NCBI GenBank assembly: GCA_026184775.1
Contig: JANCYW010000008.1
Span: forward strand, 310,001-374,000
Direction: 5' to 3'
DNA length: 64,000 nucleotides
DNA from: Cyanidium caldarium
Taxonomy: Eukaryota > Rhodophyta > Bangiophyceae > Cyanidiales > Cyanidiaceae
Shown: positions 18,901 through 29,300 of the stretch, piece by piece
Numbering within the stretch: the stretch's first letter is position 1
How the letters are laid out: every line of letters starts with the position of its first letter
The notes under the pieces: model-generated
What the model was told of the DNA's origin: nothing
What the model saw: the letters and a program-made list of their open reading frames with translations, nothing else
The model's database searches: none
Made by a program: the position numbers and the translations under genes

Positions 18901-19806
18901 TCAGTACGAGTCCTCTTCGCCGGAGGGCGCCATCAGCAGAAAGTAAATAGAGTTGCGCAGGTTGTCGCAGCTGGCGCTGTCCAGCTTGCGGCCGTCCAGC
19001 TTGGTCACGTGGAACACATCGTGGCGCAGCGCCTCGTAGCTGGCATTGTTGGAGAGGCTGGCAAAAGTGATATTCAGCTCCATGTACTTCACGAGCTCGA
19101 TGATGTCGGCGACCAGGTTGGGGCGATCGGGTGCGCTCACCATCACCATGGTGTACGCGCCCGAGGCGTAGTTGTCGACGTACACGCGCACGCCGGGATC
19201 GCGGTCGCTGTGGTGCAGCTCTGTCGGATCGATAGACAACTCGCGGGACGGTTTGGTGGCCATATCGCACGCCATGCCCGCCTTGCCCAGCGTCGGAAAC
19301 AGCTTCATACGCACCTCCTCCAGGTCGTTCTGGTCTAGTTTGGCGCCGTCGCGCGTCACCGTGAACACGTCCTTGGCGACACCTCCCTCGGTTCGCGCTA
19401 CCACTTTGCTGACGCGCACGTCCATTTCCTCCAACGTCGAAGTGATGTCCGCCAGCAAGCCCGGGCGGTCCTGGCAGGTCACCGTGATGAGGGTGCCGTA
19501 GAAGTCGGATTCGTTGTCCTCGACGATCGTCGGCCCTACCCCGTCCGCCGCCGATTCGCCAGCGAAAGGCGCCGCGCCCTCCGCCCCCGACTGCATGGCC
19601 GGATCCGCACTGGCGCCGCCCCCGGACGCAGCAGTTGCGGACGGATCCGCCGCCATGATCAGTTGTCGCGCTCGTCCCAGTGGCCGCGAACGCAGCGCCG
19701 CGCCCACCGCGTGTCCAACCGGTGCCAGTGTACGCCGCGACACCAGCGTCCTTCCCGCACTACGGAAACTCGGCGCCCCGAACACAAAGAGGAGCATCGT
19801 CGGCAT
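18901..19806 (-). CDS. Plastid ACT-ACT repeat protein, ACR11/ACR12-like
   Basis: The protein (301 residues from the ATG at 19806) has two ACT regulatory domains, which bind amino acids or similar small ligands. The first has ITVTCQDRPGLLADITSTLE, the second VMVSAPDRPNLVADIIELVK; the D-R-P-x-L-x-A-D-I pattern is the ACT signature. No catalytic domain is fused. This layout with a leader rich in Arg, Ser and Ala matches the plastid ACR11/ACR12 proteins of plants, where ACR11 interacts with glutamine synthetase; that link is family knowledge only. The frame stays open upstream with ATGs at 19941 and 19923, so the leader could be longer. The gene is divergent from prefoldin 4. Confidence 0.78.
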   Translation of the reverse strand: MPTMLLFVFGAPSFRSAGRTLVSRRTLAPVGHAVGAALRSRPLGRARQLIMAADPSATAASGGGASADPAMQSGAEGAAPFAGESAADGVGPTIVEDNESDFYGTLITVTCQDRPGLLADITSTLEEMDVRVSKVVARTEGGVAKDVFTVTRDGAKLDQNDLEEVRMKLFPTLGKAGMACDMATKPSRELSIDPTELHHSDRDPGVRVYVDNYASGAYTMVMVSAPDRPNLVADIIELVKYMELNITFASLSNNASYEALRHDVFHVTKLDGRKLDSASCDNLRNSIYFLLMAPSGEEDSY

Positions 19807-20055
19807 ACTGGACGTGAAGTGAATTCTCACGCGGCCGACGCCGTCCGCCCACACAAGTCGGTGGACCGCCCGAAAGCCCGCACGCGTCGCAGCGGGATCG
19901 ATGCATTTCGTCGCGGGCGCCATCGCCGCCGAGGCGCGCATTGTGGCAGGACGGAAGTGCCGAGGGGTCGCCTCAGACGAGCGGTGGAGCGGCAACAGCG
20001 AAAGGTGCACTCGGGCAACTCATCGCAGCATCAGTGAGTGTTGCATCATCACGCC

Positions 20056-20481
20056 ATGTCGACAGCGTCTCGGGCGGTAGGTCGTAGCGAGCAGGGTGTG
20101 GACGTGGAGCTGCCGGACTTGGACCGGATCTGCCGATTCAGCAACCTTTTGCACAAGCAGCACGAGAGCGACACCCAAATCGCCGCTCAGGAGAGTCGAT
20201 TGCGCGGCCTGGAGGACGCCGAGGAGGAGTTGCTGTTGATGGACGAGGCAGAGGGTGACGAGGCGGGCGGCGGTGGTGTCGAGCTGCGGGTCGGCGAGGC
20301 GTTGGTGATGCTGTCCAAAGCGGCGGCCGAGGAGCGCGTCGAGCGCTGGAAGGCAGAGGCGAGTGCGCGGCTGCAGCAACTGCGGGCGGGGCGTGCTCGA
20401 ATGGAGCAGGAACTGCGGGAACTGAAAGCGGTGCTGTACGCGAAGTTTGGTGACTCGATCAATTTGGAGGAGGATACCTAA
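20056..20481 (+). CDS. PFDN4: Prefoldin subunit 4
   Basis: Prefoldin is a hexameric cytosolic chaperone that hands unfolded actin and tubulin to the CCT chaperonin; subunit 4 is a beta-type subunit. The 141-residue protein is two coiled-coil helices around a beta hairpin. Visible motifs are INKF-like ICRFSNLLHK, then LEDAEEELLLMDE, the hairpin VELRVGEALVML, and the highly conserved end LKAVLYAKFGDSINLEED. That end matches the LYAKFGxxINLE signature of subunit 4. The length is typical. The first ATG of the frame (20056) gives a short basic N terminus. The gene is convergent with SEC12, only 31 bases apart, so the transcripts probably overlap. Confidence 0.92.
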   Translation: MSTASRAVGRSEQGVDVELPDLDRICRFSNLLHKQHESDTQIAAQESRLRGLEDAEEELLLMDEAEGDEAGGGGVELRVGEALVMLSKAAAEERVERWKAEASARLQQLRAGRARMEQELRELKAVLYAKFGDSINLEEDT

Positions 20482-20512
20482 CGCCGCGGGAAAGCGACTG
20501 CAGCGCGCGTGG

Positions 20513-22027
20513 TCATGTGTGGGACGCGGTAGCTCGATGCACCTGCAACCACGCCAGCACCACTGCCACGAATATCGTCGCCAGCACTCGCCATCCGCCC
20601 GCTCGCTGCACTTGCACCGACATGCGTTGACCACATCGTTGCCCGCACAGCGAACCGTCAGCGCTGCCCGAACACACCCACCCGTCCACTCCGCCATCTG
20701 CTGCGTCCACACCTGTGCAGGAGTGCAAGTAAGCGAGGGCGGTAACCGGCAAGTCGTGTCGTCGTCGAGCGGAGCGTCCCCTGGAGGTGGCCGAACGGTG
20801 TTTGCCGGTTGCCCACCACCAAACACGATCCTCCGCGACGCTGGACAGCAGTGGACGCGTGCTCAACAACCCGCTCCCCGTATGCAGGGCATACACCAAC
20901 ACTTCCCCGGATGCAGTGCCCGCCACAACATATCCTAGCGCGTGGCGAGTTGTGGCAGTGTGCGAGAAACCGAAATGCGCGAGTCGCGTCACCAGTTCAC
21001 CACACCATCGATGCCACGTGCGGTACACTATCCACGGTGACGCGCCCGGACATCGCCGATGCCACAACGTCAGGCTGGTGCCCGGATGTCGTGCGCGCCT
21101 CCCCGCACGCACCGTCGTGGTCAGACAGGCGGTCGCGGATAGGAACAGACACGGGCCGGGTTGTGTGACGAGGTTGCGAGAGCCAGCGGGCGGGTTCGGC
21201 GACGAACACCACCACCACCACCGGTCGGTGATGCACTCAGATTGCACGCATTGTGCCATCGGATGGGCGGAGTCGCCCGATGCGCACCATTGGAAAAACT
21301 GCACCTGGCCGCAACTGCCCGATGTGCGATCCGCCAAGGCATACACCAGCATGGCGGCGGTGTCGTCGGCGCTCACGTCCATTGCCGTCAGTCGGGCGCC
21401 GGGTGGCAATCGCCACCAGTGCGTCGGTTCGCTGCGGGAGGCGGGTGACGGAGCGTCTGAACCTACAACGCCTTCGCGCCGATATCGCTGGTCCGTGACC
21501 GGCAGTAGTGTGCCGGTGGCGGTGAGTGCAAAGCACACTGCCTGCGCCTCTTCGCATCCTAACAGCAGCAGGCGACTGCCCGCGGTTGCGTGCGTGATAT
21601 GGTAGCGCTCCGGGGTGGCGTCGAGTGCCTCGCGCCCCGCCTCCACTGTCAGATCCAGTCGGCGGCTTTCGGTAAAGGTGTCCGCCGCCGAGGACGATGA
21701 GTAGAGGATGAATTCGCTGCCCACGCCGACGCCATACCCCGGCGATACTGTCGGCGAGTTGCTGGCGGTGTGGACGGCGCACAGCGCTTGCGGCGCTTGG
21801 GGAAAGGTCAGCGGCTCCTGCACTTGTTCTAGCGTGGCGTCTGCACGTAAGCGGTAGGCGATGAGTTGATTGGGAACGCCGGATCGGAGAGTGCCGCCGC
21901 CGCCGGCCACGAGTAAGAGAGGTTCGTGAGCGGTGGACACCGAGGGGGTTGTGCGATGGGGACTTGCACAGAGGGCAAGAACGGGAAATGGCACCTCATG
22001 GTATACGACTTCTTCCGAGGTGGTCAT
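20513..22027 (-). CDS. SEC12: SEC12/PREB-type exchange factor for SAR1
   Basis: SEC12 is the ER membrane protein that loads SAR1 with GTP and starts COPII vesicle formation. The 504-residue protein has a WD40-type beta-propeller facing the cytosol and a single C-terminal membrane anchor (WRVLATIFVAVVLAWLQVH, about 479-497). The decisive motif is LLLVAGGGGTLRSGVPNQL near residues 37-55. It matches the GGGG...GVPN loop of SEC12 and PREB that binds potassium and contacts SAR1. Other blades are divergent; HDLPVTALAYLHS and WVCSGSADGSL are WD-like. The middle (about 260-330) is unusually Trp/Cys-rich. The ATG at 22027 is the frame start. Confidence 0.82.
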   Translation of the reverse strand: MTTSEEVVYHEVPFPVLALCASPHRTTPSVSTAHEPLLLVAGGGGTLRSGVPNQLIAYRLRADATLEQVQEPLTFPQAPQALCAVHTASNSPTVSPGYGVGVGSEFILYSSSSAADTFTESRRLDLTVEAGREALDATPERYHITHATAGSRLLLLGCEEAQAVCFALTATGTLLPVTDQRYRREGVVGSDAPSPASRSEPTHWWRLPPGARLTAMDVSADDTAAMLVYALADRTSGSCGQVQFFQWCASGDSAHPMAQCVQSECITDRWWWWCSSPNPPAGSRNLVTQPGPCLFLSATACLTTTVRAGRRARHPGTSLTLWHRRCPGASPWIVYRTWHRWCGELVTRLAHFGFSHTATTRHALGYVVAGTASGEVLVYALHTGSGLLSTRPLLSSVAEDRVWWWATGKHRSATSRGRSARRRHDLPVTALAYLHSCTGVDAADGGVDGWVCSGSADGSLCGQRCGQRMSVQVQRAGGWRVLATIFVAVVLAWLQVHRATASHT

Positions 22028-22549
22028 CCTGCGGCGCCGTGCGCGTCCCTCCCGCCGACTTCAATCTGCGGGCGTAGCCACTAGTGTGCAGTGTCCGCTC
22101 TGGCAGCTCGCTTGGCCATTCTCGCGCTTCCAGCGCCACTAGTCGCCCTCACCACGGCACGCACCGGGGTGGTCTTGAAACGTTCCCGCTTTAACCTGAC
22201 AGCCTAGCGAGCGCCTCTTGCCGGTATACGCCTTGTTAACGAGTCGTTGGTCGCAGACGCGCTGCACGAACCGCACATGCAACCCACATCGACTCGCCTC
22301 GTTTGTCCGAAAGTGACCTCTTTGTTTCATTTCGTCTCGTCGCCTCTTCGCGTCTGTGCCGTTGCGCAAGGCGTTGCGAGCTGTGACGCTCCTCTCGTTC
22401 ATTTTTCCACGGACTTGTGCAACGCCAAGCACATCGTTGGCGACGCCTCGGCACCCGCCAGGCGATTACTTCGTACGCCATCGTGAGCACTGTACGGAAA
22501 GCATGAATACCGCCTGGTCTACCACACTCGATAGCTCCCAAGACCAGAA
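22028..22549. other. Intergenic region between SEC12 and the decayed element
   Basis: It presumably includes the SEC12 promoter near 22028-22200. No gene, RNA or terminal repeat of the neighbouring element could be seen. Confidence 0.45.
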
Positions 22550-24600
22550 GCGGGTTCCTCACCCGCAGCAACGATATGTGGGAGCGGTACTGCGGAACCC
22601 CCGACGGGCAGCAGCTGTGGGACCTGCTGACCGAGTCGGAACGCAATGAGTGTCCCAGTCGGTTCTTGATGGGACACCTAGAGCACCTGAATATGTTCAG
22701 TCCGCTGGAGGAGTTGGAGACGACGCCGCGCTCGTACATTATCCGCACGTGATTCCCGGACCGCTTCCTGCCGAGGCAGTTCCGGTGCCCCAAGGTGCTC
22801 TAGGCCATCAAGTCGGTGGTGACTATGGTGAGCGTGCCGTTCCACACCTTGTCGGTCACTGTGAACTGCCTGGCCGTGTGGAAGTTGGGCGGCATGAAGT
22901 GGCAACCGTCTCCGGCGTTCTCGCTGGAGGCGCTGGAGCAGATGTACGGTCGGTTTGTGGACTTTCTACGCGCCGATGGGGATCCAACCGCCTCAGAGGG
23001 CAAACAAGCGGTGCTACTGGCGTTGTGGCCCACGCGGAACAAGACGTCCCTTTCACAGTGGATGGGCGAGGTGTTGAGCGCCAGCAGGTTCCGGTCGGTG
23101 CTGCCGCCGTTGCCCACGGCGCGCCAGTTTGGGGCGTCCATTCGGCGTGACCATCACGTGGCGCGCTCTCATGCCGAGGGTTGTATGGCACCAGGTGGTC
23201 AACTTTCCTCTACTTCGACTACATCGGAGACCTCAGTGCCATGGTCATCAACCGCCTGCAGGAAGGCCTCTACGACTGGCTGCAACGCAACCCGCACAGT
23301 ACCAAAGCGCAGTGCGCGGCCTTGATTGCCGCCATGTGTGCCGACATCCGCGACGCCGGCATTCTGGGGGTGTTGAGTGAGCCGCGGCGGTAGATGCTAC
23401 TGGGCGCTCGCCGCATTCTGCATGGCGGTGAACCGAATGCCGCCCACAGCACGGCGCTAGAGTGCCCCACCGGCTTTCGCATTCCGTTTTTGCGCGCCGT
23501 GCTTCTGCTCCACCTCTTCCTGACCTCGGAGCCGCTGTGGGAGACGGCGGAGGAGACGCAGGAAGAGCCGGAGCGGCAGTGCCCGACGGAACGGCTGCAG
23601 AAGCGTCCGCGTCGCGCCAAGAAGCAGCAGAGAGGAATGGACGAGGCCGAGCCGCCGCAAGAGGTGGGGCGCGACTACCAGAGCAGGTACGGTCGCGGAT
23701 CGTATCTGCCGTTTGTGGAGCGCAACCGCGAGTTTGTGATGATCAACACGGTCATCGGATGCGCACTGACGGAGATTTGCAGTATGGTGGTGTCGGTGAC
23801 CGAGGACGCTCTGCAGCCTGCCGGCCGCGCGCCGATGCTAAGCAGCTATATGCGCTACACGCTGCAGCTGTGAAACGAGCGCCAGAGGCAGTCGTGGCGC
23901 ACCCGCCTGCAGTAGTTGCTGCAGCGCATCTGGAGAGACCGCCGCCGCGAGCAGTCGCGTCGCCGGGCAAAGTCGATGCGGTGTCACGGGCCGGTGCGCT
24001 CCAAAGACATCCTGGGCCAATTCATGTTTCAGTCGTTTATGGCCGACGGGTTCGCGGTGCGCCTGAGGTTGTTCCAGCCGCACGACCTCACGCGATACGT
24101 GTGCGGGGACCGCCAACCACCCGCGCGCGGGTGGACACCCTCTTCTTCATCCGCGGGAGACGCCACCTCATCAGGGCCGTGCGCCGCGCTCAGAGGGAAC
24201 GTCAGACGGCACGTGAGCGGGCGGGAGACGTCAGAGGCGTACGTTCGCAAGGTGAACCGCAAGACCGTGGAGGTGGACAAGCGTCAGAGTGCGCCTATAC
24301 GCGTACGTCCCGGCTACTCTACGGAGTTTGCAGGACCGGACTGTTGTGATGGGCTGGTGGACAGAGAGGTGAACGCATCTCGGAACTTGGCCGATCTCGG
24401 TATGCATGGTTGCTTTGACGGGACGTACACACGTGCAGCGGTAGCGTCGTGAGGTGGAGAAGGACGCTGTCGATGTGGATGCTGGACAGCAGGAGAGTGT
24501 GCTCGGTGGAGGTGATGCGGCTGCGGCTGCACCTGACGCTACGGTACCCACTGCTACCAATGTGAGGCGCAGTGCTCGGTTGCGGAATGCTCGTCATGCG
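22550..24600 (+). pseudogene. Decayed ORF with a TnpB/Fanzor-like RuvC-III motif
   Basis: Coding-like sequence runs through this stretch in successive plus-strand frames, interrupted by several in-frame stops and at least two frame changes. Protein-like segments include MWERYCGTPDGQQLWDLLTE (from 22576), WQPSPAFSLEALEQMYGRFV and NRLQEGLYDWLQRNPHSTKA. An Arg/Lys-rich part follows near 23590, then RYGRGSYLPFVERNREFVMI. Near the end, VDREVNASRNLADLG (24357-24401) matches the D-R-D-x-N-A-x-R-N-I RuvC-III motif of TnpB and Fanzor nucleases and is preceded by closely spaced cysteines. That motif is the main reason for the call; RuvC-I and -II were not confidently found. It would be a plain IS607/IS605-like transposon remnant. 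No terminal repeats were seen. A decayed host gene remains possible. Confidence 0.42.
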
Positions 24601-24957
24601 TCGCGCATGCGCAGCGATGCGGCCGGGCCGACGACTCGCCGCTCGAGTGCGTGCGTGCGCGATTTTTGCCGCAACGCCGTTCTGCGGATCAGGTTGGAAA
24701 ATCTCGTACAGACGCGCGCGCGAGGCCGTCGGCAAGTGACGGCGGACCGGTCGTGATGCGGGAGCGATGCTTTCGCCCGCGCAAGTGTACTCCTCGGGCA
24801 AGCTGGGAGTGGGGGGAGAGGATGGGAGTTGGAGGAATATGGATACAAGGGAGTGCAGTGCACGCACACGGCGTCTTCGGACAACGCCCGATAACGTAAG
24901 ATGCAAGTGCGAGGGCGGAGACGCGACGTGAGCCTCGACGCAGCACAATGTTTAACT
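24601..24957. other. Intergenic region after the decayed element
   Basis: The 357 bases contain a CG-alternating run near 24714-24723 and purine-rich sequence near 24800-24840. An open frame continuing from the decayed element (RRSARLRN...) fades here. No gene is supported. Confidence 0.4.
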
Positions 24958-25827
24958 TTACACATTTGTGACACACTCGCGTAGCTCCCTCGCGGTCTTT
25001 GTGTCACTCAGCATCACGAAAAGGTTTGGCAGCGGTTCTAAACGGAAGATCACTTCATCGCCAGCATGCAATCGCCCCCGCTCCAGACGTTGCGACCACC
25101 TGTGCAAACTCTCCAGGGCGATGCGCGCCTTGGCGGCACTCACCATCGTGTGTGCGGCAATCCGGTGGCAGTGGCTGGCCCGCAACAACCATGCCGCCAG
25201 ACCCTCCTCCACATTGCCCTCGGCCACGAAATGCTGCACGTCGCGGGCCGCCTCGTCGGCGCTCTTGCCCGACATCAGGCCACTTCGCTGCAGCACTTCC
25301 GGTGCGCCGGCGATGGGCGGCGTAACGTCGGTCACGCTGGCTCGTTGGCCGGCCACGTTCACATATAGGCGGGTCGCTCGCCGGACCACTTCATGACCCG
25401 TCAGAAACTGCCGCCGATGCGCTTCGGATAGAGAGGGCGTCCTAGCAGGTGCCGCCTGATCCCGACCGCTATGCGCTTCATCCTGCTGCGGTGCCCTGGA
25501 GGCCGGCAATAAAGTGTCTTGACTCGGTTGCCGCTGGGCTGCAGACTCTTGGCAGGTCGAGGCGTCCGTGGGCGTTCGGTCGGCCGCGAAAATCACCGCG
25601 CCATCACTCTCAACGGGTGGAGCCCGTTGCGCCCCATCAAGGGTCTCCCTCATGTACATCATCGAGGGCGCTTCCTCGGATCGCCGCAGCAGGAGCGGCC
25701 GGTGTTCGGCTGCGTCGCTGCTCCGACGGGCGTCAACCGCAGCGGTCCGCAACCCCAACCAGCTGAAGAGAGTCCTCGCGCATGACCGCCAGCACTGCAA
25801 CGTCTGCGCGAAAATGCCGTCGACCAT
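24958..25827 (-). CDS. Protein of unknown function with an alpha-helical C-terminal half
   Basis: I do not recognise this 289-residue protein. The ATG at 25827 gives an amphipathic, Cys/Trp-containing start (MVDGIFAQTLQCWRSCARTL). A polar, Pro/Ser/Gln-rich middle follows (about 40-140). From about 145 to the end it looks folded: FLTGHEVVRRATRLYVNVAG, then EAARDVQHFVAEGNVEEGLA, AAKARIALESLHRWSQRLER and FRLEPLPNLFVMLSD. The Ala/Leu/Arg helices could be a small helical repeat. It follows the decayed element and is divergent from the DUF815 gene. Codon choice looks like that of neighbouring genes, so it is probably a genuine lineage-specific gene. Confidence 0.6.
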   Translation of the reverse strand: MVDGIFAQTLQCWRSCARTLFSWLGLRTAAVDARRSSDAAEHRPLLLRRSEEAPSMMYMRETLDGAQRAPPVESDGAVIFAADRTPTDASTCQESAAQRQPSQDTLLPASRAPQQDEAHSGRDQAAPARTPSLSEAHRRQFLTGHEVVRRATRLYVNVAGQRASVTDVTPPIAGAPEVLQRSGLMSGKSADEAARDVQHFVAEGNVEEGLAAWLLRASHCHRIAAHTMVSAAKARIALESLHRWSQRLERGRLHAGDEVIFRLEPLPNLFVMLSDTKTARELRECVTNV

Positions 25828-26357
25828 GCGCTCCAAAACAAGTGACCTACCAGCGTCTTTGCAAGACGCTTTTTGGGTGCGTCTGTTACTTTCCGTGATA
25901 GGATAAAAACGGCCGTGGCGATGCGGAAGACGAAGATGATGGCCGCGGACCACGCCATCGAAACCTGTATCGGGAAGGACAATGCGATGTGTAGCGGACA
26001 AGGGACTCGATCATGGGGGTGTTGTTGGTACGGCAATCATCTACACGTTTTGCAGCGACGCTCGAGCGCATTCCTCAGTGCTCTTGTGCAATGACCAAGA
26101 GCCCGTTGGGATAACGCCCATCACGCTCACGTCGCCCATCCGTTTGCCTGCTACGGAACAAGTGCCTGCTCCGCCGCCCATCCTGTTCGCATCCTGGAGG
26201 ACATTTCCATCCAATTCCGTCCACAGAATTCCAGAAACAATTGGTTCTCCATCGATTCGTTCGAGCGCGACTCCGGCGCACGCGCGCTCACCTCGGCGAC
26301 CGGGTCACACTCACGAGCGCGTTCCGGGCACTAACAGCTGTAGTGGCGGTGCTGGTT
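25828..26357. other. Divergent promoter region between the unknown gene and the DUF815 gene
   Basis: This is 530 bases between two outward-facing genes. It is less GC-rich than its surroundings near 26100-26240. No RNA gene or repeat was recognised. If the DUF815 protein starts at 26949, this region would be longer. Confidence 0.45.
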
Positions 26358-29300
26358 ATGTCACCGCTTCCGGTACCGCGTCCCGATGCGGTGAGGCTTG
26401 CGGGCGATCGTCAGGTGTACACCATGGTTGCGGACGCCGAACTCCCCGGACAGTCGGCGTTTTCGGCCAGCGTGCCGTGGCGAGTCGCGTCCCGCCTTCC
26501 ATCGGCGCGTGCTGGAGAACCTGGCGCAGCGATTGCGTTCGGCGTGCTGTGGACTGCGCGTTTGCCGCGGGCAACGGGCGCCGGGGACACTGGAGTCGAT
26601 ATGCCGGGGTGTGCGGCGACGGCGCCGGACCAGGTGCGGTGGTCTTCACACGCGCGCTGGTGGCGCCGGCGGCGGCCACAACCCGCGCTCGCTGCACGCC
26701 ACAGCGCATTCACCGCACGGAGCACCGTCGAAGTTGTCCGTACACCGACGTGGCTTGCGCCGGGACGCTCTCGATGGGCGTACTCGTCCGCGGTGCGCTT
26801 GAGCGCGACCGGCCGCGGCGGCAAGGCGCCCGGACGCCGCTCCCAGGGCGACGACACTGACGACGTTGCGCATCGCTTCACTTCCGGGCGCGGCGGGATG
26901 GACGGGCCGTATGGCACTGGTGCTCACGCTCGTGATGCTGATCGTGGGATGGCGCGCGGATCGCACGGGCCGTCATCGCCGGCGTCCATGTCGCCAAGTC
27001 GGCGCCAGCCGCTGAGCCAGTCACGCGCCAAACACAGCTCAGCGTGGGGAGCGCGCCCCACGCCCTGGGCAACACCGGGGTTGTGGACGTCGAGCGCGCC
27101 TGCCGCCGGGAGTCCGTGGAATGCGTCTAGCGCTGCGCCGGGCCGCCGGGTGGAAGCGATCGGGGCCGTGCTACCGCCGGAGCTGGAGCGAGCAGCGCAC
27201 CTACTGCGCCGCCTGCAGCGCCTGACGTTTTACAGCACGCTGCTGGAGGATGAGTGGATCGCGGCGTTGATCAATCTGTTGCAGGTGCTCGTGGACGAGG
27301 CGAGTGCATTCGCGTATACCGCGGCGGTCGAGAGGGACGCTGCGAGCGCCTCTGCCGATGTCCAGAACGGCCGGCCGCAGAGGCGGGGAGAGGCGTTGCC
27401 GGACACGGCGTCGAGCCCGGCCGCTTCCCGCCGACCGTCGCGCAAGCAAAACACATCGGATGCGCCGCCTGGGGACTCTCTCGCCGAGTCCGTCACCGAT
27501 GAGTGGCCCGGCTGGGCGGCCGAGTTCACTGCCTACTACGAAGCCCGCATCGAGGCGCAGTATCGTCACGGCACCGACTGGGAGGATTACGTGCTGGACG
27601 CGGTGCTGTATGCCGACAACACCTTCACCCGCATTGCGCAGCAGTATGCGCAGGTGCCTGAGCGGCGGGTGGTGCAGAAGGGGCGGTCGCGGCCGGACAC
27701 CAGAGAGAAGGCATTGCCATCGCCGGCCAGCTCGGTCGCACAAACCGAGGAGGCGAGCGCGGCGGCGCGACATCCGCATCTCGATGCCAGCATGCTGGCG
27801 CTGTGTCGTCGGGATCTCAACGTGCTACAAGAGCTGTGTGCATGGACGCCGGAGCGGGTCTCGCGCTGCATCGTGCGCGAGGCGATGCATATGAGCGATG
27901 CGGATGCGCTGCGGATCGGGCGCGCTACCGAAGCCGAAGCGGAGGCCGGCACCGAGGTGTACGAGGATTTGGCGCCGCAGGAACTGGCCGCGGTGCTGCT
28001 ATATGCGCGCAATTTGCCGGCGACGTCAAAGAATGCATCGCCGCCGTCGCCCGCCGCGACAATCGCCGACGCCAGTGCAGAAGCCGTCGACGTTTCCCGG
28101 ACGCGTCATCGTCGACCGGGGCGCGTCGAGTATGCGCTCACCGCGGGCGATGACGACGAGACGCATCTGCGCGAAGAAATGCGCACCGCCGCGCGCTGCT
28201 TGGCGACCGCGACGCCGCCACCGTCTAGCCGTCGACCCGCGTGGAGTTGCCTGTTGAACGTCATCGCGCAGCGATATCGCCTGCGCGGCGTCGGCCCCGT
28301 CGGGCGCTACTACATGCTCTATTACTCGGGCGCCGCTGGTGCATTCACTCCCGTCGAGTGTCCGGACCCGGTCACGCTGGACGACCTGGTCGGTTATGAA
28401 ATTCAGAAGCAGGCGTTCGTGCAGAATGTGCGGGCGCTGATCGCCGGACTGCCCGCGCATCACGTGCTGCTGACCGGGCCAGGTGGTACCGGCAAGTCGG
28501 CGCTGGTCAAGGCGGCGGCCAATGAGTTTTATGCCTCCGGCCTGCGACTGGTGCAGCTGGATGATGGTTTTTTGGGTGTCACCGGCGGGCACTCGGGGTT
28601 GTCGGTGTCGCCGGTGGAGATGACGCCCGACAGCGAGGCGCCGGAGACGTCAGCATCGCCAGGCGGTAGCGGCGGCCTGCTGCACGACTTGCGCATGATG
28701 GTGCGGGAGGCGGCGGCGCGACCGTCGCTCCGTTTCGTGCTCCTGGTGGACGACATGAATTACGATGAGGAGGATCCGATATTCACCGCCGTCAAGGGCG
28801 TGCTGGATGGCGGGGCGTTGCGCTTTCCACCAAACATGATTCTGGTGGTGACCGGCAACATCGAACCGCCGCATCGTCAACACACTTTCCAGTACTTTTA
28901 CGACAAGCACAACACGGAAGACGGGCAGACGCCGGCCGGCAGTGACCCGGCAGAGCGGCCGCAGCGCCGCCGCCGTCGGTCGTTGCTGGAGGGAGACGAC
29001 GGTGCGGATGACGAGGGCGACGCCCAGCCGTATGAGGCGTTTCTGGTGCGGGGCGCGTTCGGAGGGGAAGAAGAAGAGGATGACGACGAGGATGAAGACG
29101 ACGACGACGACGACGAGGATGATGAGGAGGAGGAAGAGTGGATATTGGGCAAGCGCGACGACGACGACGAAGAAGAAGAAGAAGAAGAAGAAGAATCATC
29201 GCCCACGGTGTTCGACACCGATCAAGATCACGGCAGTTTCTTCGACCGCTTCGGCCTCATCATCCCCTTCAAGCAGCCGACGCGCGAACAGTACCTGGAG

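Noticed and set aside
26911-27015. Short hydrophobic frame MALVLTLVMLIVGW in another frame inside the DUF815 N terminus
   Set aside because: It looks like a signal anchor, but it ends after 34 codons and no splice signals join it to the ATPase frame.
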